NCBI GenBank assembly: GCA_029339505.1 | Contig: JAQISU010000114.1 | Location: forward strand, 6,707,001 to 6,771,000 | Source: Unio delphinus | Taxonomy: Eukaryota; Mollusca; Bivalvia; Unionida; Unionidae | Length of the DNA: 64,000 nucleotides | Direction of reading: 5' to 3' | Shown here: piece by piece, positions 52,759-64,000 of the stretch | Numbering within the stretch: position 1 is the first letter of the stretch | Layout of the letters: every line of letters starts with the position of its first letter | Notes under the pieces: model-generated | Database searches by the model: none | Seen by the model: the letters and a program-made list of their open reading frames with translations, nothing else | What the model was told of the DNA's origin: nothing | Made by a program: the position numbers and the translations under genes

Positions 52759-54624
52759 CAGTGGAACCCCGCTATAACGCGCCCCGCCATAACACAATTA
52801 TGGATATAACGCGGTTGCGACGTGGCTCCCAGAATTTGGTATATTTATTTGCACATGAATTTTTTTTCTTCTTCTTGAAGTGTTATGCCAAAATAAACAT
52901 GATGTGGTCTTTGTGGTTGTCAATTAATTCTGTATACAATCATTGCTCTAACAATAGCCAATGTGTTCTTCTTTAACTACACACACAACCAAGCAACAGA
53001 CAATGGTTGATAAAAGCTTCTCACAGTTTAATAAACATCAAAAAACGAAAGCCACCAACATGTTTTCTGGGCTTGGTGGTGTAATTAGACGCAATCAGTT
53101 GACCAGTAAATAATGTTTCCTTCACTAGTTGGAAATTGAGACGGTATGAAATTGACATGCATTCAGCTTTAAAAACAATTATAAAAGTGACTTGTGACCA
53201 TTGCAGGCCTACTACGCTTAGTTTTCAGGTTTTACATGTGTATTGGGTTTGCTTATGAAATGGTTATTAATTTCCCCCTTCATTTTCTTAATAAATATTT
53301 TACCGTTACAGAAAAGCAAGTTCACAAACGGAAGTCGTTCAATGCACTTTGCGCAAAAAACATTTATTATGATTTTGGGGATGAATTCTAATATAATACA
53401 ATATATAATATGATAAAGTATGAGAAATAGTGTGTAAAACGCGACTTCTGAAATGTATTAAATTTCACCAGGTCCTTGAATTTCTATGCCTAAAAAAACA
53501 TCGGAAATATAACTTAGTATTAATCCAAGAGTAAAGACGCATGTTCTTGAACTGCATAAATAACAAAGCAGCCGACAATGTGGTGGTTGATACAAGATTT
53601 TCATAATTTAATAAACATTAAAAAAAAGCCGCCAATATGTTTTCTGGACTTGGGAGTGTTATTAGAGGAAATCGTTTTGATTAGTAAACAGTGTCGGCAT
53701 TGTTAGCTGGAAATTGTACATGCGTACAGCTGGAAAAATTTTTTTTGTATCAGTGGCGCGTGACCATTACAGACTCACTGCATGTTATGATTTAGTTCTC
53801 AGATTTTATGTGCATGGTATTTGTTAATGAACTCATCATCCTAGTTTTTGTATATATATAAACAATATTTTACTGTTATGGAAAATCAAGTTTACAATTT
53901 GTATAGACACCGTTCATAGACCCTGGAATGTAATGAACATACACTTTGTCTTTCGTAACCTAATTTTCTGTTCATTTTTGTCATTGAATTCAGACATAAT
54001 GATATGTGACAAAAATATTGAATAGTTTAAATACCTTTGCAATTTTTACAATGGAATTAGGTACAGGTATTATGGATTAGCTGCATGCCATGATGGTACT
54101 ATATCAGATGGTAAGTAAACGGTGTTAATACTTTGTACATGCTATATATTGGACATTAAATTCAGACACAACGATCTTGGACAAAATTATTAAATATTTT
54201 AAATCTGTGCAATCTTCCAATGGAATTGCATGCATTATGGATTAACTGTGTGCCATGACAGTAAACAATGTTAATACCCTCCCTATTCATTATATAACGA
54301 CACTCGGGGTGTTATCGATCAATGTGTATTTTCAGGGGAAAAAGCAACACAAATTAGTAAAACTATATAACGCAAAGTAATAACCTATAAATATATTATC
54401 CGTACACTTTTTTTTTCATAAATCTTATTACTGCATTCCATTTAATATCTGTCTGATAATACTTCGATTTCTTACATTAGACACGAGTTAACATATATAC
54501 GCCAATGCGGTGTTTGCTGGAAAATAAAATTGAAGAATGTAAAACCCAGCAATAACGCGACCCCGCTTTTAATGCGATTCAATTTCATGGACCCCGATTA
54601 TCCTGTTATAGCGGAGTTCCACTG
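52759..54624. mobile_element. Tigger/pogo-like non-autonomous DNA transposon, 1.87 kb
   Basis: Inverted ends of about 20 bp: CAGTGGAACCCCGCTATAAC at the left and the complement of CAGTGGAACTCCGCTATAAC at the right. TA flanks the left end and CA the right, consistent with a mutated TA duplication. Inside, about 52980-53140 and 53570-53730 are diverged repeats of each other (CCAACATGTTTTCTGG / CCAATATGTTTTCTGG). No transposase frame was recognised. Confidence 0.75.
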
Positions 54625-55205
54625 CATTTGTTATCTATAGATAGGTTTAAGAGTAAAATCTAATTATTATCACTGTGCAAGTATTTTTCACTGAAGAATT
54701 TCTGGTGTGTTTTAAAATTCCAAGAGAATACATTCACCATCACAACTATAAAGCTGAAAGGTCAACTGTAGCTGACATTTCTCAACCTTTCAATTTACAA
54801 GTTTACTGTCAACATGTGTATCACTAAATCATCCAAATTTGATAAATTATCATAATCAATGTTACTTATATATGACTTACTGAAGTCTTCCCATTCATAA
54901 TTCTAAACAACCAAACTTTAGAAAAGGCCCAACGAAATCTTCAGTGTTCATACTGGATAAGGCAGAAACTAACCAAGCGACTTTAAATTGCAGATTACAA
55001 TGAGATCTTAAATGTCAACAACATGATGTGATGCCATGATCATTCTCAGCAGTGCCCATGGCTTCTAAAAGAGGTTTTTCCCTGATGATGGCATAATGAA
55101 ATAAAGCTCAAAATGGCTGATGTTACTGCAGGCAATAAAATATACTTAGATGCAGATGGTGAATTGGATCAAGAAAATGAAAAACGTTGATACTGAAATG
55201 CAGTA

Positions 55206-55393
55206 CAGTCGACTCCACTTAACTGCACATCAGTTAACTGCACACTCCAGATAACTGCATGCAATCATGCTGGTCCCGATTTTTCCCAATGCTTAAAAAT
55301 GTATTGTACTAAAATTCAGGTTAACTACACACTCAAGTTAACTGCACACTCTCGTGATGGGCCCGAGGGTGTGCAGTTAACCGGAGTAGACTG
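55206..55393. mobile_element. 188-bp MITE, Tc1/Tigger type
   Basis: Inverted ends CAGTCGACTCCACTTAACTG and the complement of CAGTCTACTCCGGTTAACTG, flanked by TA (55204-55205, 55394-55395). Internal AGTTAACTGCACA units recur. Confidence 0.85.
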
Positions 55394-55559
55394 TACACGT
55401 ACCTGAAGTGCTTATCCAATGTAAAGGGTTAAAGTTTGATACAAATTTGCACAGGAAGGAAACACTGTTTGTGGGTCTAACCTATTGAACCATAAAGGGC
55501 AGAACTGCCGTTACTGCAGACATGGACAACTGAGCAACATAAAGACAATCATTTTACAG

Positions 55560-57180
55560 TTTCCATAAAAAAGTTTGATGAATGTGGAGACACCTTTTAG
55601 TGAAAACCATACACTGATATAACCATTCATTTAAGTGTATTAGAGAAAAGATTTCAATATTTTCATTGTGGCAGCCACATTTGAGATCAGACATGATACC
55701 ATTTATATTCAGAACCAACTAGATAATTAGTCTTCCATCTAGAAGTAGCAATTACTGATATTCAAAATAGTTACCATGGTGGCCACAATGTGTATCAGAT
55801 TAGCACCTTTTTTATTTAGGACCAACTCGACACCACAAGACGTTTTCTGGCTAATAAGTCAATGTTGATATGACTTTCCAATAAGGAGTAGTGATAATAT
55901 TTTCAATATGGCAACTGTGGTGGCCATATTGGGTATCAGTTTTGTACAATTTTTACTTAAGACCAACTAGACACAAGAAGCCTTCCTGTGCAAATCCTAT
56001 ATAAATATGGCTTTCTGTTCAGAAGGTGTAGCAATAACAAGATTTTCAAGATGGTTGCTTTGGTGGTCATGCTGGATGTCCAACTAGACACCATAAGAAG
56101 TCTTTTAGTAAAAACCTCATGTTGATATCACCATCTATTTTGGTGGAACTGTGATTACAAGGTGTTTCTCATGATCATGACTTGGTCATGCTGACTTTTG
56201 AGCTGAATAGTTTTTTTTTCAGGACCAACTAGACATTATAAGATGTCTGGTGAAAACACCAGCTCAATATGACTTTCCATTAAGGAAATGTAGCAATAAC
56301 AAGATTATATTGGATATCAGATTGGCGTCATTTCCATTTTAAAAAAGCAGATATAAAAGAAGTCTTGCAACTAAAACCCCATGTCGATATAACCATCAAT
56401 TCAGGTGGAATAGCTATAACAAGATTTTCTAGATGGTCACTGCTGGCCATATTAGCTGTCTGAGCAGAAATATTTTCAACTGGGACCCATAAGACATCAT
56501 AAGTGCTGTTATGAATTTCTATCAAGGATTAGCACAATTTTCATTTAGGACCAGCTAGACATAATAAGAAGTCTTTCAGTGAAACCCTCTTGTTGATATG
56601 ATCATCCATTCTTGAGAAGTAGCAATAAAAAAGTTTCAAAGATGGCCACTGTGGTGACCATACTGGATGTCTAAGCTGAACCATTTTCTTTAGGAGAAAA
56701 AAACATTATAACAAGTCTCTGCAAATCCCATGTCAATACGATTTTCAACTCAGAAGGAGTAATGATGATAAGACTGTAAAGATGGCTGCAATGGTAGCCA
56801 TAGTGATTATCAGATTGACACACCGTTTATAATTGTTTTAAAACCAAGATGTGAATGGACAAGTGGAAAAAGGTAATGAAATGGCCAATTCAATGATTCA
56901 CCATGACCATTAACCTATGACCCAATTTCTTGGACCAATAGAAATGTGATAAAAAATTATGTGAATCTCACAGATTGTTACCACAGAGCACCATTTTCAT
57001 TTCAAGACCAATCAGACATCACTGGAAGTTTTTTAAATTGAAATATCCATGATGATATGACCATCCACTCATAAGCAGCAACAAGAGTTTTAAGGTTGCT
57101 GTTGTGGCAGCCATATTAGATTCTGAGTAACACCATTTTCTTTTATGACCAAAACCAAACCTTGAGACTATGTTTGCAAT
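55560..57180. repeat. Degenerate array of 120-200-bp units with AAGATGGC and GCCATATT cores
   Basis: Units repeat AACAAGATTTTCAAGATGGC.RCTGTGG, TGGCCATATTGGATRTC, ATTTTCATTTAGGACCAACT and ATGTTGATATGACCATCCAT. Copies begin near 55660, 55770, 55905, 56045, 56300, 56430, 56635, 56775 and 57090. Related single units occur at 49485, 49617, 700-860 and 2930-3130, so the family is dispersed as well as clustered. Confidence 0.75.
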
Positions 57181-57741
57181 GAAATAAACTGAAACAAAGC
57201 AATTCTATTGCTGATGTATGTTTTTGGAACATATATTTATGTATAATTTTATTCTTGCACATTTGTGGCATTCACCTGGTTCACTTGTTAAGTTAGGTTT
57301 AAGTTCTGACATATAATATTATACAAATAGGACCTAAAGTATTTTCTAGCACATTTCTGACAAAACTTCAGGCAACAAGAGTCTGTGTGCCAATAATGGT
57401 TTACAAGTACAATGTAATAGTCTGTGTAGCAAAACAGGGTTAAAAGTAAACTGCTAGTGACATTCTCCTGTGCAATTCAGGCACACACCTCTGGTACATT
57501 GATTTGTATGTCACAACCTTGCCTTACACTTTCCATTTGTGCAACAGATAATAGCGAGTCTGGAAATATAGGGAATCATATAAGGATAATAAAATAGAGA
57601 TTTTTTATGAAAGTCAGGAATAGCAGGGAGGCATGATGTTGACAATTTATGACAGAGAAGTGAAACTTATGTCTCAATATGGCTACAAAGGTGGGACAAC
57701 GAAAAATCACAATGTGTTTAAAAAGTTGTTTGAAGTCTAAC

Positions 57742-57898
57742 CATCTTTCATCATTGATCCTCCTCTCTTATCTCCAGCTCCTCCAACATTAGTTTTATTT
57801 CCTTCGTCCTCACCTTGCTTCTGTTCTTGGCCTGATGCACGGGAATTGTTTGTTGTTCCGGAGGCCAAGGTGGACATGGATGTTATGCTTCCAGCTCC
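57742..57898 (-). CDS. IAP (BIRC-type) gene, antepenultimate exon: Ser/Gly-rich linker
   Basis: The acceptor TTCTGCCACACAG precedes GGAGCTGGAAGC, in frame with the end of the exon at 63503-63780. It encodes GAGSITSMSTLASGTTNNSR, then ASGQEQKQ, then an acidic/Gly stretch to KDG. Two donors fit: GTGAGG after CAGAAGCAAG (exon 57814-57898) and the weaker GTTAGA after AAAGATG (57742-57898). Both leave one base, as needed for the exon at 48580. The longer form is preferred because its codons keep a strong purine-first pattern right up to the donor. Confidence 0.65.
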
Positions 57899-58599
57899 CT
57901 GTGTGGCAGAAGTACAATATAATTATGTTACCTCCTGGTGGACAGAATCGACCAAAGATTTAAAAAATGGACTGAAAAAATGTTTATGGTTCCTCACCAC
58001 TGTCTGAAATGACCTAACTGCAAAATTTAACAAAGCTGTAAACGGACACATGGACTGGGATAAAAAAAGCGCTGATTCCATGATTCACTATGACTTGTTT
58101 ATTTAACTCATACATGCCTACCTCAAGAAAACATTTTTGAGGGACACCACCACAAAAAAAAGATACAAATTTCAAATGAGGGGCATAAAAAAAAATGTTC
58201 GCATGAACGAAAACAAAAAATTCTCCATTTTTTTATAACTACCAGCAATGCATGTTTACAATATTTATTTATTATACAACCCACCTATTTACAATATATA
58301 TACATAATTCCACTCAATTCGTGCTAAAGGACCTGTAGTAAGCACTTTCAAGGATCTGCAGGTCCTATTCAACATAGATCCCATTTTGGGCAAACTCTAA
58401 ACCACCAAGGTCACAGTACATTCCTGTCCCCCCATGATTTTGCAACAGCCGGAAGAGATCCAGACTCTCCAGGAAAAGGGGTGAGGGATGGGGTCATCAA
58501 GTGATTAGGAAAACAGTGGCCTTTCTTCTTTCCTCTGTACAAGTAGTGACTTTTTGTGAGGTCTCAAACCTGAGCTGTGAAGAAACAACTCAAGACACC

Positions 58600-58740
58600 A
58601 GTCTGCCAGCAACACCTTTTTTTTAAAAAGTAAGGGTCGGTGGTTCTTTCCGGGGTTTGTCCTGTTTCTTCCTCCACCATTAATACTGGCCGCCATGTAT
58701 AGCCTATATTGTGTTGAAAAATGGCGTTAAACCATAAAAA
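58600..58740 (-). repeat. Dispersed repeat family 2, truncated, inverted
   Basis: Read on the minus strand: TTATGGTTTAACGCCATTTT, GGCTATACATGGCGGCCAGT and GGTGGAGGAAGAAACAGGAC. Confidence 0.75.
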
Positions 58741-58889
58741 AAAAACTAAAAAAACTCTTATGTTCTTAGCTGTGCCCATTTGGTAGTGGCAGCATACATT
58801 CTCACCATTTGACTTCAAATAAGCTTCACCGAAATTGAAGACCAAAAGATTATTTTTACATTTAGTTTTGAATTGTCCCCTTAAATAAG

Positions 58890-59140
58890 TATTTGTTTGT
58901 TTGCTTGATTAGGATTTTTAACGTAGCTTTAACAATTTTTCAGTCATATCGCTACGATGTCTGCAGTGATGCAGTTTATAGTGATGTCTAGCAGTGGGAC
59001 ATCATGCTGCAGACATATAGCATAATGTCCCACCCAGTCACATTATCTTTACACCAGGCTGACCAGTCCTCTTAATGCTGAGTGCCAAGCGAGGTAGCTG
59101 TAAGTACCATTTTTATAAGTCTTTGGTATGATTAAAATTG
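58890..59140 (+). repeat. Dispersed SINE-like repeat, family 1
   Basis: GATTAGGATTTTTAACGTAG, CTTTAACAATTTTTCAGTCA, GACATCATGCTGCAGAC and CTTAATGCTGAGTGCCAAGC, ending in AGTCTTTGGTATGA. It is the most complete copy in the window. Confidence 0.75.
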
Positions 59141-59214
59141 TCCCCTTAAATATGAACTTGTAAAGCTGAGGTTACTCACAAATAATATTATGGTTTATTT
59201 ATGCTATCACTATG

Positions 59215-59470
59215 GTGCAAAGTCTGTTTTTTGCTTTTTATGGTTTAACGCCATTTTTCATCACAATATAGGCTATACATGGCGGCCAGTATTATTGGTG
59301 GAGGAAGAAACAGGACAAACCCTGGAAAGAACCACCGACCCACGAGAAGCTACTGTCAAGTTTTCTCACATAACTACATTTGCCGAATCTTAGACTCGAA
59401 CACATGCAGACAAAGATGAGATGGCAGTGGTCCGTAACAGACAGTGCTTTAGACCACTCGGGGCCCCTTA
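59215..59470 (+). repeat. Dispersed repeat family 2
   Basis: TTTATGGTTTAACGCCATTT, GGCTATACATGGCGGCCAGT, AGAACCACCGACCCACGAGA and GTGCTTTAGACCACTCGG; nearly complete. Confidence 0.8.
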
Positions 59471-61674
59471 CTATGGTGCAAAGACATCTGTGCATATGCC
59501 ATCATGTCAAACTTTTACAGAAGTTTAAAAGCAAACTAAAACTAAAACTTGAATGCTTGCTCTATTGGTACATAATTAAATATCTGCACCTATTCATAAT
59601 TATTATAATATCGTTGAGGTATTCCATTTAGTTTTAATTATTGTATAGTTTCTTTCATGCTGATTTTGATTAGGGAGTCTGAACAAACAAGTAGGAAAAG
59701 TAGGAGAAACTTGGGTGCTAAAATAGTGCAACATCCTTCTATGTATAGCCATCAGTACTCAATAAGAAGGTGGGGCACAGGCAGCCCTGTGCCCACACTA
59801 ACATATACCCTGTGACATGCAAAGCTCTGAAAAGTGTGAAAAACAAAAAGTACAAAATTCAGGAACTCGAACAGACTTTGCGATACTCACACAACCACTA
59901 GAACTATAACAGAGATACTAATTTACTGAAGTACTGCTGAGTAAGCAAGGTGCAAAAACCCCTCAAAATTAATGAAAGGAACACAAAAAACAAACAAATG
60001 ATGGAAGGATTGAGAAAATAAACACTTAATACAGAAAAGTACATGATTGGCCTAAAAGCTGTAACTGATGGAATTTATCTAGTATTTATTGTAACTGATG
60101 ACAGTTCATCATGCACTGCAAATTATGACATATAAGATTACCAAAATTACTACACCAAGTACAAGATATTTTTGCATGCACATTTTTTAAACAGGAAGAA
60201 CAAAAGTTACAGCCAAGACTAAAAAGGGTAACCAGAACTATCAATGGATTACAAATAATGTGTACAAGTAACCTAATGACTATTTGAAGGTTTGACATGA
60301 TCCGAATAAGTTCTAAATATTGAAGATGATTCCAAAGAATGTTTGGTTACCAGAAAGGATATTTAATATATGTTACCTCTTCTTATAGAAAATACTGGGT
60401 TTCATTTAATCCATGACTGCATGCAGTTTTTGTAGTTCAAAGTCATTGCTGTTTATAGGTCAATGAGCATATTCGGAATAGGTCCAGTGATACGGAAGGT
60501 GATACAAGTTACCAGCTGTAGTTCACCAATGGAATTTAGATAAATTTTCAAGAAAGTATTTTCCCCTGATATTAATTTCACCAAATATATATGTTTAATT
60601 ATACAATATTATTCTTTATAGACGTTCTCCAATATCCAACACTTTTCCAACTTTAAATGGTTTTCAAGCTACATGGTATTTAAGGCCCAGGAAAGTATGA
60701 ATCAGTAGTCAGCCAGCCAGCCAGTGCACAAGCAACAAGACTATAGTCACTGTGCCAGACACTCATTAGGTAAGCACAGAAGCATGTAACAGTTTGGTTT
60801 ACAAGGCAATATAGCTAGACATGGCTGTCTGCTTTAAGTTGACTCTTTCTGTTACTTCTGTTATTTATTTAGGTTTTATTCTGGAACTATATTTCTTAAA
60901 TTAATAATTTCACTAGTGAACAACTATTAGGATACATATATCTTATACTGTTTTCCGTATTTAAATTTAGAACTTCAACTTCAACTTTTCACATTATTTT
61001 AATATTAGTTAATTCTTTACTTCTATATTTCATCTAGAAACCATTTTCATGAGTTTGAAATATTTATTTATTCAACAATAAGCTCCTATTCTCTGGAAAT
61101 ATCTGTTGACAATTTTCAGTTGTATAAATGTCAAGGAGTTCAACTTAATGTTGGGATACATTGCTGTTATACAACTTTGTTTGGGTGATCGTTGGTGACA
61201 TTTTCTCATTACATAATGCCTTGTGAGGTCATTGATTGAGGCTATTTTCTTTTCTGATACCACAGTCTTAGTAATACAAATTGTGATCATTGGATGACAA
61301 TAATTCTCTCTTTTTATCACACCTATTCCATTTTATAAATGCAAATGTGATTAGAGAATGCATAATTTTCTTTCAAATATCACACTTTCATACACTCTTA
61401 ATCAGATGAGCTTCTAGTCATTCATCAGGCTACAGATACTTCACCAAATTCAAGTAGTTTAGAATGATGTTCAAGGGACAAAACTATTCTGTATTGGAAA
61501 CAGTCAGAGGACAAGTTGTTTCCGCTGATTTATTTCTGTCCTCCTAATTTCAGTCAACAATAACCACAAAGAATTCCAAGTGATAAAGACCACACTGGTC
61601 ACTCAAGTGGATGCAGCATCCACCTCAAACACCCACCAAGTCATACCAAAGACTAAAATTAGTACTAGCAACTA

Positions 61675-61870
61675 CCTCACTTGGTAGTCAGCATTAAGAG
61701 GTTAGTGTTAGGGCTGGCCAGGATAATGGGTGGCACAAATACATGGTATGTCTGTGGTATGATGCCACATTGATAGACATCACTATAAATGGTCAAACTA
61801 CAGGCGTCATTGCAATAGAACGGAAAAATTGTTATAGCTATGTTAAAAATTAAAAACACATGCACACATT
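61675..61870 (-). repeat. Dispersed SINE-like repeat, family 1, inverted
   Basis: On the minus strand it has the GTGTGCATGTG start, a TTTTAACATAGC core, and CTCTTAATGCTGACTACCAA at the end. Confidence 0.6.
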
Positions 61871-62084
61871 CAAGTGATAAAGTTGTTTTCTGCCCATGAC
61901 TGCCCAGAATTTTATATTACGTTAATAACGAGAATCCTCTCAGCAGTATTCCACTACAACCACGGATTCCTTGAGGGATAATAAGCTGAGTTGGACTCGA
62001 GTCATAGATACAGAAAGTTCGTGATATTATGGCTTTAATACAGTAAAGAATTAAGTTAACATTTTGAAACTGCAGACTGATATA

Positions 62085-63010
62085 ACACCATCATGTAAAT
62101 ATGCATGCCAGCAGATAACTGATAAGTCTTGTAAATATGCATACCTGCAGATAATTGGTGTAACACAGTCTTGTAAATATGCATACCTGCAGATAATTGA
62201 TGTAACAGTTTTGTAAATATGCATACCTGCAGATAAATGATGTAACACTGTCTTGTAAATATGCATGTCTGCAGATAACTGAAATAACAGTCTATGCATA
62301 CCTGCAGATAAATGATGTAACAGTCTTCTAATTATGCATGCCTGCAAATAATTGATATAACAGCCTTGTACATATGCATACCTTTAGATAACTGATGTAA
62401 CAGTCTTGTAAATATGCATGATTGCAGATAAATGATGTAACACTGTCTTGTAAATATGCATGCCTATATAACAGCCTGTACATAGGCATACCTTCAGATA
62501 ATTGATGTAACAGTCTTGTAAAATATGCATGCCTGCAGATAATTGGTGCAACAGTCTTGTAAATATGCATGCCAGTAGATAATTGGTGTAACACAGTCTT
62601 GTAAATATGCATGAATGCAGATAATTGGTGTAACACAGTCTTGTAAATATGCATGCCTGCAGATAATTGGTGTAACACAGTCTTGTAAATATACATGTCT
62701 GCAGATAACTGAAATAACAATCTTGTATATATGCATACCTGCAGATAAATGATGTAACAGCCTTGTACATATGCATACCTTTAAATAACTGATGTAACAG
62801 TCTTGTAAATATGCATACCAGTAGATAATTGATGTAACAATCTTGTAAACATTCATGCCTGCAGAAAATTGATGTAACATAGTTTTGTAAATATGCATGC
62901 ATGCAGATACTTGATACAACAACCTTGTAAATATGCATGCCTGCAGATAATTTGTGAAACACAGTCTTGTAAATATGCATGCCAGAAGATAAGTGATTTA
63001 ATAGTCTTGT
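62085..63010. repeat. 40/42-bp minisatellite, about 20 copies
   Basis: The unit is like GTAACACAGTCTTGTAAATA plus TGCATGCCTGCAGATAATTG. Many units are 42 bp; those lacking CA after AACA are 40 bp. Because 42 is a multiple of three, the minus strand shows long open frames with repeated MHIYKTVLHQLS-like peptides. These are a by-product of the repeat and not evidence of a gene. The array lies in an IAP intron. Confidence 0.9.
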
Positions 63011-63218
63011 GCAAACTGAATGTTATTTCTTCATTACAAATGAAAGTGATTAAGCAAAATTGGTGAAATCAACTTAGTATATTCCGTATGAGTTTGATTC
63101 TGTCAGCAACAATAGCTTCTTAGTCCTGAAACTATCATTAAAAAAAACACATGCTCTAACAACACCGATATAAAACAATAATCTATTTTCTTACATGGAT
63201 GTTATATAAAATGAGGCA

Positions 63219-63235
63219 CCCCCCCCCCCCCCCCC
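63219..63235. repeat. Poly-C tract
   Basis: A run of about 17 C in the IAP intron. Confidence 0.9.
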
Positions 63236-63502
63236 ACAATTAATATTTTCCAAGCCTTGACTCAAAGCAATAATAATCTGCGAAAGAATCCATATGGGCA
63301 AATCATCAGTGCTCCGAATTCTATTTATAAGAAGATAAACTCGGGCAAAATAAAAATCCTAAACGTCATTCTCCTAATTTTAGTTTAAACTAATGGCTTG
63401 AACAATGAACTTAATGGCAGTGTACATAAATAATACACTCGATAATATCTGTGGATGAGGCAGAGACAGACAGGCAGGAGATATGGCAGCAGAAATACTC
63501 AC

Positions 63503-63780
63503 TATTGTAGAACTGGTTGCCACAGTATCTGATGTATTGGCAGCTGTTGTGAGTGAAGATGTTGTTGTAATAACTGATGCTGACTGCATCACACCAGTCT
63601 GGGTAACTTTAGGTGGGCCATGCAAGTTAAGACTTTCCATTAAAGTAGGTAGCACTGGTGGTTTTGGATCACCTGGTTGACGGGGTCGGCTGGCTTCCTC
63701 TTCTTGTCGCCTCCGCTCAGTGTCTTCCTCTTTCCAGATGAAATCAAGGACATCCTGTGCATTAATTTCAGCACCTGATT
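63503..63780 (-). CDS. IAP (BIRC-type) gene, exon with the end of a UBA-like domain and a Ser/Thr-rich linker
   Basis: The acceptor CTCTTTCTCTCAG precedes AATCAGGTGC; the donor GTGAGT follows TCTACAATA. The 278 nt start with SGAEINAQDVLDFIWKEEDT, which fits the last helix of an IAP UBA domain (a DLLDAI.E.E-like end). A charged ERRRQEEEASRPRQPGDPK stretch and a Thr/Ser-rich linker follow. It ends exactly on a codon, matching the next exon. UBA domains of IAPs bind ubiquitin chains. BIR domains and the start lie beyond 64000. Identity as IAP depends on joining to the RING exon by phase, so it is inferred. Confidence 0.75.
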
Positions 63781-64000
63781 CTGAGAGAAAGAGAGAGAGA
63801 TCATTAGATTACAGTAACTATGCAATATATCACTGATCTCTGTTCATTCCAAGTAAAAATGTAATTGCCTTTTGTTAAGGTCATTCTGCAAAGCTGCTGT
63901 CATTTACAATAGTAAAATACTGCATCTCATTAGTTTATGATGCAGTAAAGCCTATAATTTCCACCTCCCATTAACAACCACCTGTCATATCCATTGCATT

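Noticed and set aside
50757..59470. tRNA genes suggested by GACTCGAACCCA
   Set aside because: The B-box-like string recurs in every family-2 repeat without a full cloverleaf, so these are repeats, possibly tRNA-derived SINEs.
62384..62980. Open frame of 198 codons with repeated MHIYKTV peptides
   Set aside because: It is a by-product of a 42-bp minisatellite; all three minus-strand frames show similar repeats and there is no splice or start context.

Overview
The window looks like nuclear DNA of an invertebrate animal, most likely a mollusc or another lophotrochozoan. It is AT-rich, with phase-consistent exons split by 5-9 kb introns, long (TA)n, (CA)n and (TC)n tracts, LINEs, cut-and-paste transposons, and short dispersed repeats of a kind I associate with mollusc genomes. 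The species cannot be named from the sequence.

Host genes. (1) The 3' end of an inhibitor-of-apoptosis (IAP/BIRC) gene lies on the minus strand. Its four exons are 63503-63780, 57742-57898, 48410-48580 and 42880-43073, and their splice phases agree. The first begins in what looks like the end of a UBA domain and the last encodes the C-terminal RING. The BIR domains must lie beyond position 64000. (2) A small unrecognised minus-strand gene has three phase-consistent exons (24401-24468, 23814-23947, 22909-23015) that could encode a complete protein of about 102 residues.

Duplications. Block A (1-4975) is repeated inverted at 28936-36215. Block B (about 5070-9297), which carries a second RING exon, is repeated inverted at 37591-43080. 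The block order is permuted: A-B on the left, but B-A when the right side is read on its own minus strand. The left A/B junction holds an 89-bp filler (4984-5072) copied from a decayed virus-like gene 5.3 kb away, with TGA microhomology to block B. A third, older copy of part of block A lies in the IAP introns (43345-43835 and 48550-49720), so A itself seems to descend from an IAP intron.

Virus-like element. About 9297-22600 is a decayed Polinton/Maverick-like element. It has a packaging ATPase, a small zinc-ribbon protein, a PLA2-like protein, a DDE integrase, a family-B polymerase joined to an SF1 helicase, a penton-like protein and three other reading-frame relics. Every gene is broken. 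Later events sit inside it: a 162-bp MITE in the integrase, about 0.9 kb of foreign sequence in the polymerase, a LINE (16268-19760) in a (TA)n tract, and a (TA)n expansion in the penton-like gene.

Other mobile DNA. A 2.4-kb terminal-inverted-repeat transposon (31265-33673) has a DDE transposase broken by one stop codon, and its empty site survives in block A. A 5'-truncated LINE with an open 3' reading frame (46441-48357) lies in an IAP intron. A Tigger/pogo-like element (52759-54624) and a MITE (55206-55393) also sit in the introns. Three minisatellites (37, 53 and 40/42 bp) and several dispersed repeat families fill the rest.
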